NCBI RefSeq assembly: GCF_041296385.1
Contig: NC_091023.1
Span: forward strand, 7,812,924 to 7,876,923
From: Aphelocoma coerulescens
Lineage: Eukaryota; Chordata; Aves; Passeriformes; Corvidae
Reading direction: 5' to 3'
DNA length: 64,000 nt
Shown here: piece after piece, positions 38,413-50,500 of the stretch
How the letters are laid out: each line of letters opens with the position of its first letter
Numbering within the stretch: position 1 is the stretch's first letter
The notes under the pieces: generated by a model
Database searches by the model: none
What the model saw: the letters and a program-made list of their open reading frames with translations, nothing else
What the model was told of the DNA's origin: nothing
Position numbers and translations under genes: made by a program

Positions 38413-39139
38413 TTAACCACTGGGAGCTCTTCACAAATCCTTTCCTCTAGCACAGACAAGGCTGACATAAATACATGACATCCAAATACAAGTCAAGATG
38501 ACCAAGCTACTGAAAGTTTAAATGCACTGCTTTCAGCTCTGTAGCTAGAGATATTATTGAATGAAGCATCCTGTTATTCCCTTTGAGTTTTTATAATAAA
38601 TATCAAGAAAACGATATACATAATTCAAAGATCTTTGGGAAATATATCAGAGGTAATTTTGCAGGTGCTTGTAGTTTAAAAATAATGAAAAATCCCAAGA
38701 AACTTTGGGGTTATGTTTGGTTATGTAAAGGAAGCCAAAACGATCACACCTGAAGTTTAAAACAAAGTTGGAACACCCTTTAAAGAGGTGGAGTAATAAA
38801 GCCAATTGTCTGCTTTTAGCTGTTATCTCCCATATTCAATTGTCCTTGTTAACATGTCCTACTTATCAACTCCAGGGGCTCTGCTTTCACCCAGAAAAGG
38901 CACACACAGTACCCAGGGAATTCCAGGGAATACCCAGGAATGGGAGACAAACACAGAACCAAGGGACAATGTATCCAAACAGAGGAGACAAACTCATGAA
39001 GCCTAGGCTACTCCAAGTGTTCACTGTATTCATCAACTCCAAAGCTGAGTATATTCTTTGCCAATTTAAGTTTTGGCTGTGACTGAGTAATATGGATAAC
39101 CTGAAGAGCGACTCACTTTCTACATCACATGAATTACAG

Positions 39140-41373
39140 TAAGTCACTATTCCTGCATTTATTTATCTGAACAAATGCATTGCATCAAGGCTTAGGTCAT
39201 TCATAAATACTCCAGTCTTTTCCTAGAGAGACCACTAGAAAAAGCTCACTTTAAAACACATTTAAGCACTCCTTTCACGTCTTTGAGACAATCAAGTTCA
39301 CCATGGTCACACCTCAGACCATGCTGTCTTTAAAAAGGGAACATTTTCCATGCAGGGAAGTCAATACAACACTGCAAGGTTGCTGTACTTGCTATGAGTG
39401 GCTTTTAGAGGATGAGCAATTAATACAGAGAATTACATGAAATACTCAAATACTTTGACACTGTGTGGAGAACATGACAAGGGTCAATAAAGGAAAGCAA
39501 AGGAGAAAAACCCAGACTGATTGTTCTGCAAGCTTTGAGGTTTTACATAGAGCCTACAGAACCACTGCCACAAAGATGCTATGAATTTACAGCATAAACT
39601 CCTGCACAGCTTACACAGAAATCGAACCACATGCTTTGTTTAAAAATCAAACGGCATGTTTCAAACACAGTTTGATTCCAGATAATCAGTAAGAGGAAGA
39701 AAAGTCATAAGCCCTAAGAAGGCCACAAAGTGCATAAGAAGTCATTCATAAAACAAAGCCATTGCACATGATGCACAGTTCAAGTGTACTGAAGTACCAC
39801 ACTGGAAGAGCTGAGAGCACAGTTCTGTCCATGCCAGTGTAGCAGCATCTATCTGGAGAAAGCTATTGACCCCAATTTATAATGATCATCTTCCTTGTAA
39901 GGATAATGGATGCAGACTGAAAAGGTGTCTGTCTGGAAAGCTGTAAAACTTCCCGTAACATTAAACCTGACACTCTAGTTGTATGATTTTGGAAAACTCT
40001 GTAAATTATGACAGAATAAACCAGCTACACCTCACTGCTGAATGCAAGGCATTATTTTGCAATTGGCTTACAGAACAAAACCAATGCCTGAATAATCAGA
40101 CAACACGGAGGACAAGGTTATACTGTCAGCTGCAGTTCAGTACACAGGCTCAAGCTGACAGAAGTGATACAGTAATTATCAAGGGGAATGCTTTCAAGAA
40201 GATCTCATTTATAATTTCTCCATCCTTCTGCACACAGCCTGTCTGCACTGATAAGATCTATCACAGCTTCAAATGGTTTCTGCTTTCTGGTCACCCTAGC
40301 CATGGTGATATGCATTTCCCCCCAGTATTCCCATATAAATACTAGTAATCCAAGGCTTGCCAGACATTTAAGGGTAATACAACTTGTGCTTAGGCAGCAT
40401 GAAACTATCTGAGTGAATCCTGTCTTCCCAAATGGGAGGCTAGAGTAGTTGGGATGTCTCATCACATGACAAATCCTTAAAAAGGTTACAAAGTAGCATT
40501 CAGCAACTTCTTCCTTAGCTGTGTGAGTGACCTGAACAGGTTGGCAAGGAAAACTGATGATACAGGACAGTGTTTCATAGGCGTCTCTTACTTAAGAAAA
40601 GTTCCAGAAAAGAAAAAGGATGATGCAGCAGGACTAGAAGTCCACATACACCAACATTAACAGACTGATAACCTGAAGAGTTGAACAGTCAGACCCTCTC
40701 TCACTAACCAACAACACTGCTCAAACACCAAAGAAAAAAAGAACTATCAAAACCAAACAAAAAAGCTACACCAGGTATCACCTTTTGTAGTGAAGAAATA
40801 ACTGTTCTGGGTCCCTGCACCATATTTTGTCTTGAGGTAGCAACATGGAAAACTTTACACACTGACTACTACCTCAGTCTCTTTATGAATCTTCAGAGCA
40901 ACTAAATGGAAGTTTCAGGTATAGAAAGCTACAAAAGTACTGTCTTGCCCATTCTTCCAACAGGTTACTGCGCAGTAAAACAGAACAAAAATGATGTAGT
41001 TGAGAGCAATCACTAAGAGAAGTGAATAGGGCTGCTCAGGAACACGTTTCGCGTCCCCTCCCTCACCCATTGGGTCTCTGAAGATGACTCAATGGCTTTG
41101 TCTAGATTAACAGATGAAAATAAAGGAATAATTCTGAATTAAGAGATGTATGAAGGCATTCCCTATGGGGCAGTTCCCATTTGTCACATTGACATGAGAC
41201 CACACAAAGGCAGCAAAATTATTCAGAGTTGCCCACAATCAACCTTCTGTTTTGTCCATAGCTGCTAGTTCCTGATACAACGTTCCTTTTGCCCACCACA
41301 TTGGCATTGACATTCAGTGGTCCACTCCAGTCTTTCAATCTTCCACCTTCTTCCAGAAAGCCTTGTCACACTG
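39140..41373 (-). other. SLC25A36: Likely SLC25A36 3' untranslated region
   Basis: This lies directly after the stop codon and contains no supported coding exon. The first minus-strand AATAAA after the stop that I found is at 39158-39163, so the 3' UTR would be about 2.2 kb. Mammalian SLC25A36 messages also have long 3' UTRs. The left boundary is inferred; a further AATAAA at 36357-36362 could give a longer form. Confidence 0.5.
39158..39163 (-). terminator. Candidate poly(A) signal of SLC25A36
   Basis: The plus strand reads TTTATT, which is AATAAA on the gene strand, about 2.2 kb after the stop. The gene-strand sequence just past it includes a TG-rich piece (CATGTGATGTAG), as expected of a downstream element. 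A second AATAAA at 36357-36362 is also followed by TG-rich sequence (TTGTATGTGCTG) and is an alternative distal site. Confidence 0.4.
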
Positions 41374-41567
41374 CTATCCATCAAGTAAGTAGACTACAAC
41401 TTCATAGGTGGACATCATGATAGCCGTGTTTGGAATCTGTCTGATCAGGTGTGTAGTTAAACCTCGGTACAGGGAGCCGTACCCTTCCTCTCGCACAAGC
41501 AAAGAGAGTGTCTGGAAGAAAGATCTGTATTTTGTTCCTTCTTCTCTTAGTCTTGTTCGTACAACCT
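41374..41567 (-). CDS. SLC25A36: SLC25A36 last coding exon
   Basis: 194 bp including the stop. The acceptor is TTTGTACAG above 41567. Two bases complete the glutamate of [13 protein letters not shown]. Then come the matrix helix ([20 protein letters not shown]), LYRG, helix 6 ([20 protein letters not shown]) and the C-terminus YLLDG. The TAG stop is at 41374-41376. The arginine in LIRQIPNTA is at the position that typically faces the substrate in this carrier family. Confidence 0.96.
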
Positions 41568-44500
41568 CTGTACAAAGAAAACCAGTGAAGAAAAAAGAAA
41601 AAATGAGTGGTTACTTTCACCACTTTTAATTATTTTTCCCAGCAACCAATCAGTGATTTTTACACGAAAATCCCTCTTCCTGTGTTCTCAATCTCACAAC
41701 TCCTCTTTTAAAGTAGGAGGAGGAAGACGAACAAAGTAGCAAACCAAGTATCTGTAAGAACAGAATGAGTTACATTTTTGGCAGTATTAGATACTTGACT
41801 AAAAAAGGCAAATTGATTTGCTTAGCTACAATCCAGAAGAGGACAATTGCTCGGGCTTACATTTTAGCTCCAAAGTTGACAATGGTTCAGTACTCAGTTC
41901 ATTAACAAACAATGTATAGACAACTACTTTGCAGGAAGATCAAGTCCAACTGAAACACAAACTAGACATCCTGTTTCCCTAGAAGGGGGACAAGAATTTA
42001 CTAGCAGATTATGGAAAATTGCTGAGTATATGGAAAGATTCCAACTGAAAAGTACCTCTTTTGAGTACCTTGGGCCATACCCTGGCAAAATACACATTGC
42101 CTATGAAAAGGCCCTGCACTTCCATTTCTGAATCCTATACTCATTTTGACCTGCTAAATCTGCTATTTAGACAGGGAAGTATTTTGCGAGCAAGTAAACC
42201 AAAACTGGCTACAAATCTCACTGAGAAGACTCCCTTTGATGGATCTGACTCAGGGTCTCAGCTGCACATGTCCCACTTACCATGGGGATATGCTATTGAT
42301 GTTGCACACGTTTTGGAAGTGGCAGCAGCCATCATCATTCGAACAAAGTCCGATGCTTCTTTTGCTGATTCATCCTCATTGTCCAAGGCAGAAGCAGTCT
42401 TATACTCCAGTAATTTTTTCTTAATACTCTCATAAATGACAAAGTGAATAACAGTCTCAGATATGCCCGCGTAGGATGCGGACATTCCCCGGTAAAAGCC
42501 TTTAAAACCATCCAAGCGATAAACTTTGCGGACACACTCAAAAGCACTCATTCGCTTTTCTCCACGGTTCCTAAAAAGGAGATAACAAGTCCAATATCAA
42601 CTGGTGCAACCAGTGAGACTGGAAAATAATTAAACAGGTTTGGATCAATGAGAAAACTTGGGAAATACCTAGCACTGATGCTGAGGGGCTCCAAGTCAGA
42701 TACAGCTGAGCACAACACATAGAACATGAAACCCTCAAAGGCATTCAGCACTAAATGCAGGTAAAGCATTACACGGAATCCAAGCCAAACTTCACACAGT
42801 GACTAAAGAAAAAGTATCCCATAGAAACATTAAGCAGCTCTAGGCCTCCCCAATTCTCATGCAATAATACACTAAACTCCTTGGAAACAGACTCCTAAAA
42901 GGGCTATCAATGTCAGTGACTCAAGAGAGAAATGACCATTTCCTTTTGCATAATGGATTTGCCTTAATTGTTGCCTCAATAAAGAACTCTACAGCATTCA
43001 GTGCCCAAGAGTTGAAACAGCAGCCCTCAGCATTACAGCTCTCAGCAAATAACTGGCACAGCAACCAAGACAACACTGGGAGCTGTTATTTGATTGAACT
43101 AAGCCACTGTTGATGTCAAGGAAAATGCTCATTAGATAGACCTGTTTCAAGCAGTATTTGGCAAATAAAGGTTTATTCCCCTTTTGAGCTTGCTCACTGA
43201 ATTGAGTTGTGCATATTGAAGTAGTTAAAATATTGTACACAGCTATGCAAACCCATGACAACACTGCATGAGTTGTGCTTCACTACAGCTGCAAGGGCAG
43301 GCACATGGATTGTGCCAGCAGAGGTCTGAGTGAGCAAGTCAGAGCATAGAACAGCAGATAACCTTCTAAGGAGTTATGGTAACTTATATGGACACATATC
43401 ATATGGCATCATATGAGTGTCTCCCTACAGTTTTAAACAGATGGGAATATAGAGGTCTGTCTTCCTTCCTATTTGCATAAAATTATATTTTCATCGCAAG
43501 TCTTATAATAAACAGTTTCTATACTAAATTCTGTGCCAAGTCCAGACAACTTATTGACTATCCCACATTGGGGCAGTTCCTGTGTTCTATCCATGAAAGA
43601 AGTCTTCCCCTTTTTATAAGTTAGAAGTCATTGTATGTAAAAAAAAAAGCCACAACAACAACAAAAAAACCAACCAACCCTGAGGATGTCTACGGCCTTT
43701 TTATAAACATTTGCTATTTTACTTAATCTGTATTTCAGGAATGTTTAGCTCAACAGTTAAAGAGAATGTATTACTCAATGAAAATGCAAGCATATTGGTA
43801 GAAAATGATTTTAATGAGACTGTTAACCTTAAATTTCATCTCAAATTTGCTGGTCAGTCTACTACAGTGCCTCAAGCATGTCTCAGAATGGATTAAAACA
43901 GAGAGAAATTATAGTATAACTTGTAGAGAGACCAGCATCAACTTTCCAAATTTGCGATGTTGAATGTTTAAGAATTCGTTCTATTTTGGGATGCAGAAAA
44001 GATTAACAACACTTGAGTACAATCTTATCAGAGCAGTGAGGTTTCCCATTGTCACTTTACCTTGCATCAAGCTGTAATCGTGTCTTTACCAACCAAATGG
44101 GATTAGTTGTTGTGATCGCAGTAAAGCCTAAAAAATGTAAAAAGAACAAAATTAGATGTGATAATATCAGAAGAACAGCTGCCTCTAAGCTCCAAATGCA
44201 CACAGTAAGGTACAGTGGATGCAAAAACTCGGACTATACTGACTTTTCCACAGTCCCCATTTTGCTGACATTTTGTGAATCCATATAGCCAATAAACACT
44301 TAGATTGTTTTTAAATTTTACATTAATATTGAGTAAGTTTCATTCTTAGCAAGAGATGCCCCATATAAAATAAGCCAAATTAAGTACAGTTCTCTGCCTA
44401 TCTAATACCAACCCTGTTTTGACACCACAGAACACCAATGCCAACTAGACAAATATCAGCCAATTGGACAAAAATGCCAATAAGAATTGCAGAGACAGCA

Positions 44501-47500
44501 ATAGCAATTTGAAATGCTATGAAACATTGTCTCAATTTACTTTGTTACCTGAAATACAATCCGAGTTTAAAAGCATGCAGACTGAATAAATACTACTTTT
44601 GGTGCAGTTAAAAGGCATTTATTACTGTAAGTTAAGAGACCTTTTAATACTGAACTATAAAGAGCAGTTAAATTTGAGTGCTAATCTTTTATTTAGTATT
44701 CAAAGCAAAGATTGTTGGCTGGCCTTGGAATACTTTTACAAGCATATGAGTGTTTAAATTGTTAAAGTAAATACTATGACTTCTAACTGTTCAGACAGAC
44801 AGCAACTACTCAGGCTTGCATAAGGGCCAAGGGTTAAAGCTTTGATTTTCAGTCCACTAAAGAAAACAGAAGAAAAAAGAAAAAAGGAAACAAAAAAAAG
44901 AAGAAAAAGGAAAAAAGAAGAAAAAAAAAAAGAAGTAAGAATCACTCTTACTTCTGCACAACTGTGGAGAGAGAGAGAGAAAGCAGAGTGAAAGGCAGCT
45001 CTGAAAGAAAGTAAAACTTAAAAAATCATCTCGAGCTGTAATACCGCACATGCACCATCAATGAGGTGTCATGTCTGCAGGAGAGAATAGGAAAAAGGAA
45101 AAGCTGGAACATGGCCAGGCAAGAGATGATAAATTTAGACACTTGCTCTCTAAGTGACACACATGGCTGGTATATCACTACAACGACATGCTGCTCTCCT
45201 GCACGGGGACAGACTGGGGGTGTGGGGAAGGACAGAGTTACCTCAGTCAGTGCTTTGCTGGGGTATGGTACTTATCCAGCAACAGGCTATTGATAAGCTC
45301 ATTTATCAGATCAGTAACAGCTCACAGCAACAGATTTAGTAGAACTGGTTGCATACATGTTACTCCTGCTCAATCACAATCTAGGTTTACATTGCACACA
45401 AAGGTCTGCAATACTTGGAAATGCCAGGGGATCTTAACTGTTCTAAGGTTTGATCTGTGCCCACCCCCAAAGCTTAAACAGGTCATTATGGTTTTCAGTT
45501 CAAGTTCTAAAAAAAATGTACCAGATTTGGGAAGCTACTAAGATTGAGCTGGTTTTCTATACCAAAAGAATAAAAACAGATTGGAGGTTTCTGTTCAATC
45601 TTCTGATTAAACAGATTTTTAAACTGACTCAAACTTCTTAATTAAGCAACTTCCTGTGGTAGATAATAAAGGTTTGGAGTTGGCTTTCTTTTTTTCTGAT
45701 TCACTACTCATTTTTCCTATCTCAGTACTTACAGACCCTTCATATGATGGAGAGAAATCCTAACAAGCCAAGAGTTTTATATCTCTATTTCATGAAGGTA
45801 AATAATAATGTAAAAACTCAAAGCAGTGGGGGAACTACTCTGCCATACAAGGCATGGGATGTTTTTAAAACACCACATGTGCAAAACAGGCTCTGTAGCT
45901 CAAGCAGCCAGAGCCTGTCTGACCTGACATTTAATGTCACAGAAATGCCACAGATTCCAACAGTGCTTGAGCCTGAGTTCAACTACACTGAAAGGAAACT
46001 TCATTCTTGCATGTTTTTATTTCTTTACACTGGCACTAATAAAGTTTTAATTGTCTTTGACTTCCAATCAGAATCTTTGTGGCATGAAGTGCACTAGGAA
46101 ATGCACCGAACTGCAACAAAGGATTTGAAATAAGGTGGGGAAAAACTACTCACTTCCCCTACCAACACATCTTCCAAGAAAGACTTCTCTAAAAACCAAA
46201 ATTAGTTCTTAAGTCTCTCCTAGTTCTTAATTACAAATCAACAAAGCCAAAAAGCCTTCTGCATTCCTATTTAAGTTGCATGTTTTGGAATTTTGTTACT
46301 GTTAGACTGTAACATACAGTCTTTCTCCTTCATATTCAACTCAAAATAAGGGTCTCTGCAAATCCTGAATTTGGAACAGGCAATGCATAGGTATCACCAG
46401 TGGCAGAGGCTGAGTGACAGCAGTGACTGTATTCACCCATAGCAGCAGCCTGATACTTCCAGGCTGGCTGGGAAAAGTATACCGGAAATTTCCAGCAAGA
46501 AGTAGTTGGCACAGGATGCAGCCCTTACTCTACTCAAAACTGCACTCCTGGCATCACTGTAAGCATTATTTAAATGCAGCACCTCCAACAGCAGGATCAG
46601 ACAGTCAGCAACATGGCCAATATTTTTCCCCAGGGCTGTCATAAGTCTAAATTGACAATTCAGACCAAAGTTTTCAAATCAAAGGGCCTTCAAGGTTTCA
46701 AGATGAGATGACTACAGGCCAATTCTTACAGCTAATGTACTAAATGCAGCTAGTGAAGAAGAAAAATTAATTAAGAGTTGAGTGATGCTGACACCAAGGA
46801 AAGCCCTCCAAACCATGAAACACACCATTTGGGATCCTTGAGAAGATAAATTTTGGTTTTTAATTACAGAAAATCTGCAGCAAAAATATTTGTTAAAACA
46901 AAGTTTGGGGGCTTTCGACAACTGCCATGAAGCTTCATCAATTGTTTCCTTTTTTCTTTTTAAAGGCCTCAGTGATCTTTATAATGCTTTACAATGCCTA
47001 TCAATGAGTTGCACCCTCAAGAAAGATCACAGATTCATAACAAATACAGATAAATTTAGCAGTATTACAAACTCCTGTAGTTTTATATGTTTTATGATAT
47101 TGCAGTTTCAGATAGGATTACCTAAAACTACTTTTTCAGCTATCCCAGCTACTGACAGGTAAGATCCCAGGTATTCCTATTATGCATCATATTTCAAAGG
47201 ATAGGGTTGGTGCTTTTTAATCTATAAGCCAACGTAATTGATACAGACACATGTGAACATGGAATGATGAATTAAAAATCCAAAGTAGTAAAATAAAAAC
47301 AAACCAAAAGAATAAACAGAAAGAGACAGAAAGGAGATTATATACACATATTAAAAAAGAAAAAGAAAAGAGGTCTTTGAAATAAACGTGACAACACAGA
47401 ATATCAGCTGCAGCATTTTAAAGGCAGCTCTGGAACACTGGGGAAAAAAAACCCCAAAATGCCTTGTTTAACCCAGCAGGGGCTTTCAATTAGCCAAAGC

Positions 47501-50500
47501 TAAGTACAGTAGCAGCTCTCAGTGAAAGGTATTTCCTACCTTTCCCTGAACTGCACAGGAAAAAAAAAAAAAAATCACTCTAAACAGAGTTAATGAAAAG
47601 TGATGTCTTTGTACAACGCACATCATCTGAGTTCAAGCTAGAAGTGCCTTCCCCTTACGTTGTTTATTCAATAGATATCACAAACCCAATGTGTGGTTCT
47701 TACACTAGAGGCTGCAAGAGACGCTCAGTTCAGTACTCACGAGGTTTAAGTTAGTCCATATTGCTGCAGGAAGTGACCTGCGGAGGGGGAGCATGAGATG
47801 ACACGATCTCACTCTTTTCACGGGAGAAATGTACAGTAAATGCCTAAAATAGACACAGGCTTTTCTGTATCATAACAACAAGCAGTGACCTCATCAGACA
47901 CAAAGTGTACAAATCGAATCCCAGAGGAAGGATTTGTCAATTAGTTATTGGGAGATCTAACTGTTTGCAGGTAAAAGTTGAGGAAAAAAAGAAAGAAAAA
48001 TAATCAAAACAGGCCACAGATATTAAAATAGATGTGTAAAATGCACTGAGTACTGAAATTTCTGCTCATTTGCAGCAGTTTAATTTTACATCTCCAAATA
48101 CTTACCTATATAGCAAATTTACAAGTGAACCCTCCTCCTTCCCCGCTCCCTTGAAATATTATTCACAAAAGCTAGCCTAGTCTTAGGACTGAAAAAGCAA
48201 AGATAGATGCCTTATGAAATCCAACTTTCTAAGGTCAGTGAACTAAATATGCATTTTATTTGGTATGAATTAATTGTGTGCATAGTACTGAAAAGTTACA
48301 CAAGTAATGTGTCTCTACATAAGGTAATCCCAATTATTTTTAAATTAAAAAAAAAAATCTGCATTTGGGTTGGTTTGCTAGTAAAGTTCTAGAAAAAATA
48401 GCAATAGCATACAAGGCAAAGTAGTTTTGCAGCAGATTTGCAACCATGTTGTCTGATTGAGGCTGTGAATCATTAAAAAAGCAAACAAGAAAGCCATACA
48501 GGAATCAAGTATATCATTCAGTTCTCTACAGCTTTTCTTCTCTGTGGTAAGAAAGGCTGAGTGCAATGAGAAGGCAGAGCTTATAGTGAATCTGAGAATT
48601 TAGCCTAACTTGGAAATGTCCAGAAATCAACTCTCTTCACACAAACAAACACTCTCAGTCTTGTAATACGTTCAGATATATTCCCTGCCCTGGTTTGCAA
48701 AAAGAGAACCATGATATGCTGAGGAGTAGCTGAGTACTTCTTCATGTCAACACAGATATATTTAGGTATGAAGGGGATGTGCTCTATATGCTAGAAACTA
48801 GCACAGCAAGAAGACAGCATTCATTTCTATTTGCATAAGGCATCAGTTACTAATATGTAAATAATTCATTCTTCTTGGGATAAAACAAACTTAGTAGAGA
48901 ATCTTAAAACCATAAATACATATTTTGAGAAGAATCAGGCCTAAAACCAACCAACAAAAGAAAAAATGCTTAAAATACTATAGCTCAGCTTTTCACTCCC
49001 AAAAATGCCATGTGCATAAAACAATCCTTATTTAACAAGGACATCAGTCTAGCCTGAGATATGTATTAGCACATGATACAAATAAACAGAATTTAAAGTT
49101 GACGGAAGTTCACTATTTGCAGTACTTTCATAAAACAATGTTACAATTTTTTTTTTTTAATGTATTTTTGCATCATTACTGTATTTTGCAACTTACAGGA
49201 AAAGCTTTGCAAGTGCAAATCCCACTTCATGCTAATTAGGTATTAGACTTTACGAAACAGCAAGGTCATATCCAAAAAAACCCAACCCACCAAAAAACCA
49301 CCAACAAAACAACAACCCTCATTTAAGACTGAATTACTCAACTCCTTACTGAAACCAATGGCAGCTGAAAAAGAAAAACACCAATACTGATTATTTTTTG
49401 CTAATTCTGAAGTATTTATCCACCTTGCCAATTCTGAAATCTTAGGTTCCAAAGCAAGTATTGCAACGATCTTCTGTATTAACCTGTCAACCAAATAAGA
49501 GCTCACATTTGATCTTTTCCCTATTATTTTGCCATTTCTTTAAGGTGATTTGCATCATACAGCAATACAAACCTTGCAGGTAAAACTGTTAATAGCTGGT
49601 TTAAGTGCATTTTCTGAAATATATTAGAATTACAAAACAAGGTTAGCACATTCCCAAGAAAGCACTGTTAATTTTAACTGCAGAGTCCTTTTCATGTATC
49701 AGAATAACACCAGAACAGAGAACTGAAATGCTGTTTGTCAAAGAACCTGAGAATTTCTGTACTGTACAGTGCCAAGACCTGTGGTGTGAACTGCACCAAC
49801 CATTCCATTTCACTGACTAGTTTAGAGATACAACTGCAGAACCTGGGAAGTGTGAGAAAGTCAACAGCCTCAAGAGCTGTTCAATGTTAAAACTTGTACA
49901 CAAAAGTAAAAAAAGGCAAACAGCAATTAAGGCTCAAATCCATTTCCCCAGTGTCCTGCAGCTGTACATACAAATGCACACAACCAACCTTCTGGAAGGG
50001 CAGCTGCTACAGAGCTCCATGACAAACTGCAGCCTGAGGCTGCAAACACTTAGGAAAAGGCACTGCAGCACATCTCCATAAACGTGCTTTTCACTACAGA
50101 ATGAGGGCAGGAACTTTCAAAGGTAAGGAACACTCAGCACCTTCATTTGTCTTCAGCTGAAGACAGACTTGTTTATATCACCCACATTTCCCTCTGCCCC
50201 CAAATTAAAGACATGTTTTATTCCCTTGACAAGAACCTGAAGACTCTTCGTTTTTCTTGATGCAATTAACTGATTGGGATGAACTCTTCATTAAATCCCC
50301 TTCCATCCCATTCCCCATGCTGTTCACCTACAAACAAAAACACACACCTCTAGATGATCAAAAAAGCAAACCCTGCATTGTCCTTGTCTGACTCAGGTGA
50401 AATAAAAGAGCTCTTCTTACACCTTAAAGATTAAAAACTGCCAGAACATTTCATGTGCCAGAGATGAACATTAGTGTCATTTAGGTATAAAGCTAATATC

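Noticed and set aside
37826..38416. 196-codon plus-strand frame across the CpG patch
   Set aside because: The second half is GC-driven Pro/Ala/Gly sequence and the first half is AT-rich. No family is recognised and no codon-like conservation is visible.
41408..41629. 73-codon plus-strand frame over the last SLC25A36 exon
   Set aside because: Antisense shadow. The minus strand encodes the conserved carrier C-terminus.
42061..42435. 124-codon plus-strand frame over SLC25A36 exon 6
   Set aside because: Antisense shadow of the real exon on the minus strand.
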